From: GCA-020348365 sp964347995
GTDB lineage: Archaea > Thermoproteota > Bathyarchaeia > Bathyarchaeales > Bathyarchaeaceae
Length of the DNA stretch: 16,676 nt
Reading direction: 5' to 3'
NCBI GenBank assembly: GCA_964347995.1
Contig: CAYGBA010000034.1
Coordinates: 1-16,676, forward strand
Shown piece after piece: positions 13,664-16,676 of this stretch. Under the pieces are notes generated by a model, which saw nothing but the letters and a program-made list of their open reading frames with translations, was not told where the DNA came from and did no database searches. The position numbers were made by a program, and so were the translations under genes. Within the stretch, counting starts at the first letter, position 1. Each line of letters starts with the position of its first letter.

Positions 13664-14539
13664 TCATCGCACCATTCTCATCGTTATCTTTCTCTGAGCG
13701 CCCAGGCTCTCAAGTGCTTTTTCAATATCTTTGGAGGAGACATCCAACTCATTAGCGCATTGAGCAACGTTGAACTGCCCTTTGCACCTTTTTGCGTACT
13801 CTAAGACCCTATCCTCAAGCGAGGCTTTTCGCTGAATCCTCAAAGAGAGGCGCTGTAGCTCCATGTCCTTATAAACGTAGTCTCGGGAATCCTCTTCTTC
13901 ATAGGCTTCCGAGCAACTGGCAGCCAAGGCGACAGCCTGCCTTGTCTCTTCGACTTTCTCTGGCTTCTCCGCTAGAATTATTGAAGCCGGGGGCTCTGGA
14001 AGCTTTGTTGCCAATTCTTCTTCCAGAATTGAGGATACCTCTCTCAATATTTCTTCACCACCGGGAGTCCTAGTGTTGAGGGGTATGACCGCTTCTGCAG
14101 AGCTGATCTGTGTTGTAGCCAGTGTCTCAGTAATTGTTTCACCCACTCTATCTAGCTCAGAAGCGACCTCTGGCATAGCCGTGTCAAGACCTCTTGTCAC
14201 ATTCTGAAGAAGCTTCAGAACAGGCTTCAGGTCTACAACAACTCTATTCAATTCCCCGATGGTTTCTAGTCTTATGATGACACGTTCTATAACAATCTGG
14301 GTCTGCGTGACAACGCCAAGTAGCTTTCGTATCTCAGCCAGCTCGTTGGCGAGAATTATCGCACGTTCTCTATTTTCATTCTCAACTGCTATCGTGCATC
14401 GGTCGAAAAGAACACGATCCCTATCGCGTAGTCTGACGACTACGCGCTCCAACTTTACATGCTGAATCTTAAGCTTTCTTATCGCCTTCGGAATGACCTC
14501 TTCGAGTGGTGGAGAAGAACGGAAGAGTCTATCGAGCAC
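13664..14539 (-). CDS. cdvB: CdvB, ESCRT-III protein with C-terminal winged helix
   Basis: An ESCRT-III (Snf7-type) filament protein for membrane constriction at division. Residues ~15-145 are the long basic-then-acidic helical core (KLKIQHVKLERVVVRLRDRDR; ILANELAEIRKLL at 62-74, which is shared with the paralog at 15346). A linker contains KLPEPP (179-184), which looks like a MIM2 motif for binding the MIT domain of CdvC. Residues ~240-291 fold as a winged helix (LEDRVLEYAKRCKGQFNVAQCANELDVSSKDIEKALESL), the domain that in Sulfolobus CdvB contacts CdvA. The start is GTG with a GGTGG ribosome site just upstream. It lies 23 bases after cdvA and 6 before cdvC. Secure. Confidence 0.93.
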   Translation of the reverse strand: MLDRLFRSSPPLEEVIPKAIRKLKIQHVKLERVVVRLRDRDRVLFDRCTIAVENENRERAIILANELAEIRKLLGVVTQTQIVIERVIIRLETIGELNRVVVDLKPVLKLLQNVTRGLDTAMPEVASELDRVGETITETLATTQISSAEAVIPLNTRTPGGEEILREVSSILEEELATKLPEPPASIILAEKPEKVEETRQAVALAASCSEAYEEEDSRDYVYKDMELQRLSLRIQRKASLEDRVLEYAKRCKGQFNVAQCANELDVSSKDIEKALESLGAQRKITMRMVR

Positions 14540-14562
14540 AATCCACCACCCGCAGTAGGGTT

Positions 14563-15297
14563 TTAGGAGCTCGGCTTTACATTAACCACAACTGGTGGCT
14601 CGGGGAGTTGCGAATCTGGAGGAGCTTCCTCCTCGCCCTCTTCTTCTTGAATCGCGGTTGAAGATTTTTCCTCTGGCGTTTCCTCTGAGGTCTCGCCAAG
14701 CATTAGGTTGGAAAGTTTCTTCCTCATGGCTTCCAGATCGTTCTCTTCTGCATTGGCCTGTTTCAAACCTCGTTGTATAATGCCCATGGCTGTCTGGTAT
14801 GCCGTACTGTCAATCCTTCCGATTTCGCGTTCAATCTCGAGGTTTATCAGGGCTGAATGAAGATCTTTGATCTGCCGGTCGCAATTGGCAATTCTGCTGG
14901 CGATTTCTTCCAGAGTGACTTGAGCCTCTTCTTTTAGCTGATCCAACGCACCTTCGAAGTTTTTATGAAGAACGTCAAATAGGTCGGATGGGAATTTCTT
15001 TTTCTTCGAAAGTCCACTTAAGGCCTGATCCTTCCTCCAGATTAAGGGTATCTCGTTGCAGAGGTCCTTCACTTTTAGTTTGATTGAAGGCAGGACCACT
15101 AGGCTCTCGCCGTCTATCTTGAACTGATCGCTTGGGTAACGCAAGAATTCTCCGTCTCCATGCTCAACGAAGACGCCATCTATTCTCCCGTTTGGCTTGA
15201 CCATAAATGAGGCTATTCTTCCTATCTGACGCCCATACTCATCTTTAACGAGCTTGCCTACAAAAATGAAGGGCTTGGGAGATGGTTTCGACATCAT
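14563..15297 (-). CDS. cdvA: CdvA, PRC-barrel and coiled-coil division protein
   Basis: CdvA marks the division site on the membrane and recruits ESCRT-III. Residues ~9-78 form a PRC-type beta barrel (FIFVGKLVKDEYGRQIGRIASFMVKPNGRIDGVFVE). Residues ~103-200 are long heptad-like coiled coils (LFDVLHKNFEGALDQLKEEAQVTLEEIASRIANCDRQIKDLHSALINLEIEREIG). An acidic linker (203-227) follows, and the last 18 residues carry QLPEPP (230-235). That tail resembles the MIM2-like motifs of the two ESCRT-III proteins in this operon rather than being obviously the E3B peptide described for Sulfolobus. The start is ATG with GGAG five bases upstream; a second ATG follows directly. It is the second gene of the operon. 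Length 244 is normal. Confidence 0.93.
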   Translation of the reverse strand: MMSKPSPKPFIFVGKLVKDEYGRQIGRIASFMVKPNGRIDGVFVEHGDGEFLRYPSDQFKIDGESLVVLPSIKLKVKDLCNEIPLIWRKDQALSGLSKKKKFPSDLFDVLHKNFEGALDQLKEEAQVTLEEIASRIANCDRQIKDLHSALINLEIEREIGRIDSTAYQTAMGIIQRGLKQANAEENDLEAMRKKLSNLMLGETSEETPEEKSSTAIQEEEGEEEAPPDSQLPEPPVVVNVKPSS

Positions 15298-15345
15298 TTC
15301 ATCTCCTTTTCTTGATCACTTTCTGGTTTCCGTTGAAATCGATTT

Positions 15346-16038
15346 CTACGCTGAATTCTCGCCACCCAAGCTCTGCTCAGAAGCTTCCATCGTGTCTAGC
15401 GAGGGTATACCAGCTGGCAGCTCTGGGAATTTATCTTTCATCTTTTGCTCTGCAACTGTGGCAGCCTCTTGTAGGACCTTTTGAGCATCGTCACTTGCAG
15501 TCTCGAAGTCTATGCTCAGCCCAGAGGTCTGACCTGCGTCCATGATTATTCCACTCAGTATATCGCCGATGGATCCTAGTTCCCTTTCAGCCTCCGGGAA
15601 AACTGTGGACATTCCATTTTTTACGCTGCGTAGCACTCCAATTGCTGGAGCCAGTGTAGTGACGACGTCCCCGAGTTCTGAGACAGTTTTTAGCCTTAAC
15701 ACAATCTGTTCAAGCGCCAGTCTAGCGTGCATTATCATCTTTTCCATTTTGCGTATTTCAGCGAGTTCATTGGCGAAGACGTTGGCTCGTGGCATGTCAT
15801 GTGTTGAGTAGGCTTTGACTATGCGTGCGAAGATCGATTTGTCACGTTCCGAGAAACGATTCGTTGCCTTGTCCAGCTTCTGAACCTGTAGGTCGATGCG
15901 TCTGATTGCAAGGTCCAAGCGTGGCTTCAATGGCCCTGGTGGTCGGACAGCTTCCTTGATCTTGCTCGTAAGAGGTGTCTTATCGTATGATTCTCCCCAT
16001 TTTTTAGCAAATTTCTCAGACAAATTAGATTCCTCCAC
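15346..16038 (-). CDS. ESCRT-III paralog without winged helix (CdvB1/CdvB2 type)
   Basis: A 230-residue Snf7-type protein. A basic N-terminus with RPPGPLKPRLDLAIRRIDLQVQKL (32-55) leads into the helical hairpin. VFANELAEIRKMEKMI (87-102) closely parallels ANELAEIRK of cdvB, and the acidic helices follow. The tail lacks a winged helix and ends with KFPELPAGIP (203-212), a MIM2-like motif for CdvC. In Sulfolobus such short paralogs (CdvB1, CdvB2) drive late constriction after CdvB is removed by the proteasome; the same role is inferred here. The start is GTG, with AAAGGAT about ten bases upstream. It is the first gene of the operon, 48 bases before cdvA, which differs from the cdvA-first order of Sulfolobales. 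Confidence 0.9.
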   Translation of the reverse strand: MEESNLSEKFAKKWGESYDKTPLTSKIKEAVRPPGPLKPRLDLAIRRIDLQVQKLDKATNRFSERDKSIFARIVKAYSTHDMPRANVFANELAEIRKMEKMIMHARLALEQIVLRLKTVSELGDVVTTLAPAIGVLRSVKNGMSTVFPEAERELGSIGDILSGIIMDAGQTSGLSIDFETASDDAQKVLQEAATVAEQKMKDKFPELPAGIPSLDTMEASEQSLGGENSA

Positions 16039-16055
16039 ACTCAGGCATCCTTTAA

Positions 16056-16080
16056 GCGTATTATTACATTTTTAATACGC
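16056..16080. promoter_or_regulatory. cdv operon promoter with an inverted repeat around the TATA box
   Basis: GCGTATTA-N9-TAATACGC is an inverted repeat with perfect 8-base arms. On the minus strand its interior contains the TATA-like TATTAAAAAT (about 16067-16076), placing initiation near 16046, shortly before the GTG of the ESCRT-III gene. Related heptamers occur at 16092-16098 (GCGTATA) and 16147-16153 (AATACGC), so four half-sites fall within about 100 bases. This is a good operator candidate for control of division genes. The repeats are seen; regulation is inferred. Confidence 0.5.
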
Positions 16081-16248
16081 AGAGAATACTAGCGTATAGG
16101 TGCAGCGCTATATCTCCTTTTTCTTCTCGCTTTGAGCTTTAAATTCAATACGCAAATAGAAGGCAAGCTTGTTTCTAAAGATAGACAAATCTGTGTAAGT
16201 TAGCTTAAAAAGGGCTGAATTTATAGTATAAAAAACAAGGTGACTACA

Positions 16249-16464
16249 ATGGGTGAAAGAATAAAAATACTGCTGTCATTTGCTCTGCTAGGCTTCATGG
16301 CTGGAATCTTCGCAAAATTCACCTACGAATATTCAGTACCGTGGCTAATAGCTCACTTCCCGATGATAAGTTGGGACTGGATCTTGTCGGGGCTTGCTGG
16401 CGCCGTGCTAACAATGTTCTTGGTAACGATCTGGGCCTACGCGAGCGAAACTGTACCGAGATAA
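16249..16464 (+). CDS. 71-residue two-helix membrane protein
   Basis: A small membrane protein with helix one at about 5-23 (IKILLSFALLGFMAGIFAKF), an aromatic-rich loop (TYEYSVPWLIAHFPMISWDW) and helix two at about 45-64 (ILSGLAGAVLTMFLVTIWAY). The start is set by GGTGA at 16239-16243, five bases before ATG 16249; a GTG at 16240 overlaps that ribosome site and is unlikely. TATA-like TTATAGTATAAAA (about 16221-16233) precedes it. No family is recognised. It is divergent from the cdv operon, with 210 bases between the starts, so the two may share control. A division role is only speculation. Confidence 0.7.
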   Translation: MGERIKILLSFALLGFMAGIFAKFTYEYSVPWLIAHFPMISWDWILSGLAGAVLTMFLVTIWAYASETVPR

Positions 16465-16532
16465 ACTCACGATGTACTAATTCCAGATTCTCCTATGTTT
16501 TAGTAGTCTAGTGTATTAACATTGTAAAACAC

Positions 16533-16676
16533 TCATTTCGATGACTTTATTCCTTGCCGAATATTCATAAAGAAATCAGTCAATTCGATGTTTCCGCCAC
16601 TAATTATTATCCCCACTCTCTTGGATCGTAGATCTACCTCTTTTGATAACACGCCTGCCAGTGAAACGGCTCCTGA
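16533..16676 (-). CDS. 3' end of a threonine/serine dehydratase-like PLP enzyme (partial)
   Basis: The gene enters from the right edge and ends at TGA (16533-16535). The visible 47 residues read SGAVSLAGVL, then KEVDLRSKRVGIIISGGNIEL near the end. The E/S-GAxxLAxxL helix followed by the glycine-rich strand SGGNI is the typical C-terminal part of fold-type II PLP enzymes such as threonine ammonia-lyase and serine racemase, where SGGN helps hold the phosphate/ring side of PLP. Most of the protein, including the PLP lysine, lies outside the window, so the exact substrate is open. It converges on the small membrane gene. Confidence 0.8.
   Translation of the reverse strand, partial: SGAVSLAGVLSKEVDLRSKRVGIIISGGNIELTDFFMNIRQGIKSSK

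Noticed and set aside
1..16676. CRISPR array, insertion sequence, rRNA or tRNA genes
   Set aside because: No regularly spaced repeats, no transposase motifs or terminal inverted repeats, and no tRNA or rRNA signature found by eye; the integrase stump is the only mobile trace.

Overview
The window is archaeal and most likely comes from a member of the TACK group, with Bathyarchaeia (Ca. Bathyarchaeota) as the best guess. Four things point there: a complete Cdv/ESCRT-III division cluster, tetrahydromethanopterin C1 enzymes without methanogenesis genes nearby, a deoxyhypusine synthase, and archaeal TATA-type promoters with GGTGA-like ribosome sites. The taxonomic call is inference; no rRNA or other phylogenetic marker is present.

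Positions 1-4.1 kb hold housekeeping genes: deoxyhypusine synthase, a MobB GTPase fused to a 4Fe-4S domain, the tRNA methyltransferase TrmO (all minus strand), and an AbrB-PhoU regulator (plus strand). A possible 35-residue Cys-rich peptide lies between the first two. Positions 4.1-6.9 kb hold two divergent methylene-tetrahydromethanopterin dehydrogenases of unrelated families: an NAD(P)-type MtdA/MtdB enzyme with a long unrecognised N-terminal region, and the F420-type Mtd. Their starts are about 130 bases apart across a region with several TATA-like stretches and a 12-bp perfect palindrome. Positions 7.1-8.5 kb hold a reductive-dehalogenase-like corrinoid/Fe-S protein without a Tat signal and a small TIGR04076-like protein.

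Positions 8.6-9.8 kb look like a graveyard: a truncated ferredoxin whose frame runs into the orphan 3' part of another gene, a small two-helix membrane protein, and the C-terminal stump of a tyrosine integrase. The stump overlaps the 5' end of ftr (formylmethanofuran:H4MPT formyltransferase). Positions 10.8-12.4 kb hold an ECF-transporter S component with a small overlapping membrane gene, divergent from a winged-helix regulator, with palindromes between them.

Positions 12.5-16.0 kb are a four-gene minus-strand cdv operon, transcribed as ESCRT-III paralog, cdvA, cdvB with winged helix, cdvC/Vps4. Its promoter carries an inverted repeat flanking the TATA box. A 71-residue two-helix membrane protein is divergent from it. 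The right edge cuts the 3' end of a threonine-dehydratase-like PLP enzyme.

Together ftr, mtd and the MtdA/B-like gene supply steps of the H4MPT methyl branch of a Wood-Ljungdahl-type pathway. MobB could supply the molybdopterin dinucleotide cofactor that formylmethanofuran dehydrogenase needs; that link is inference.
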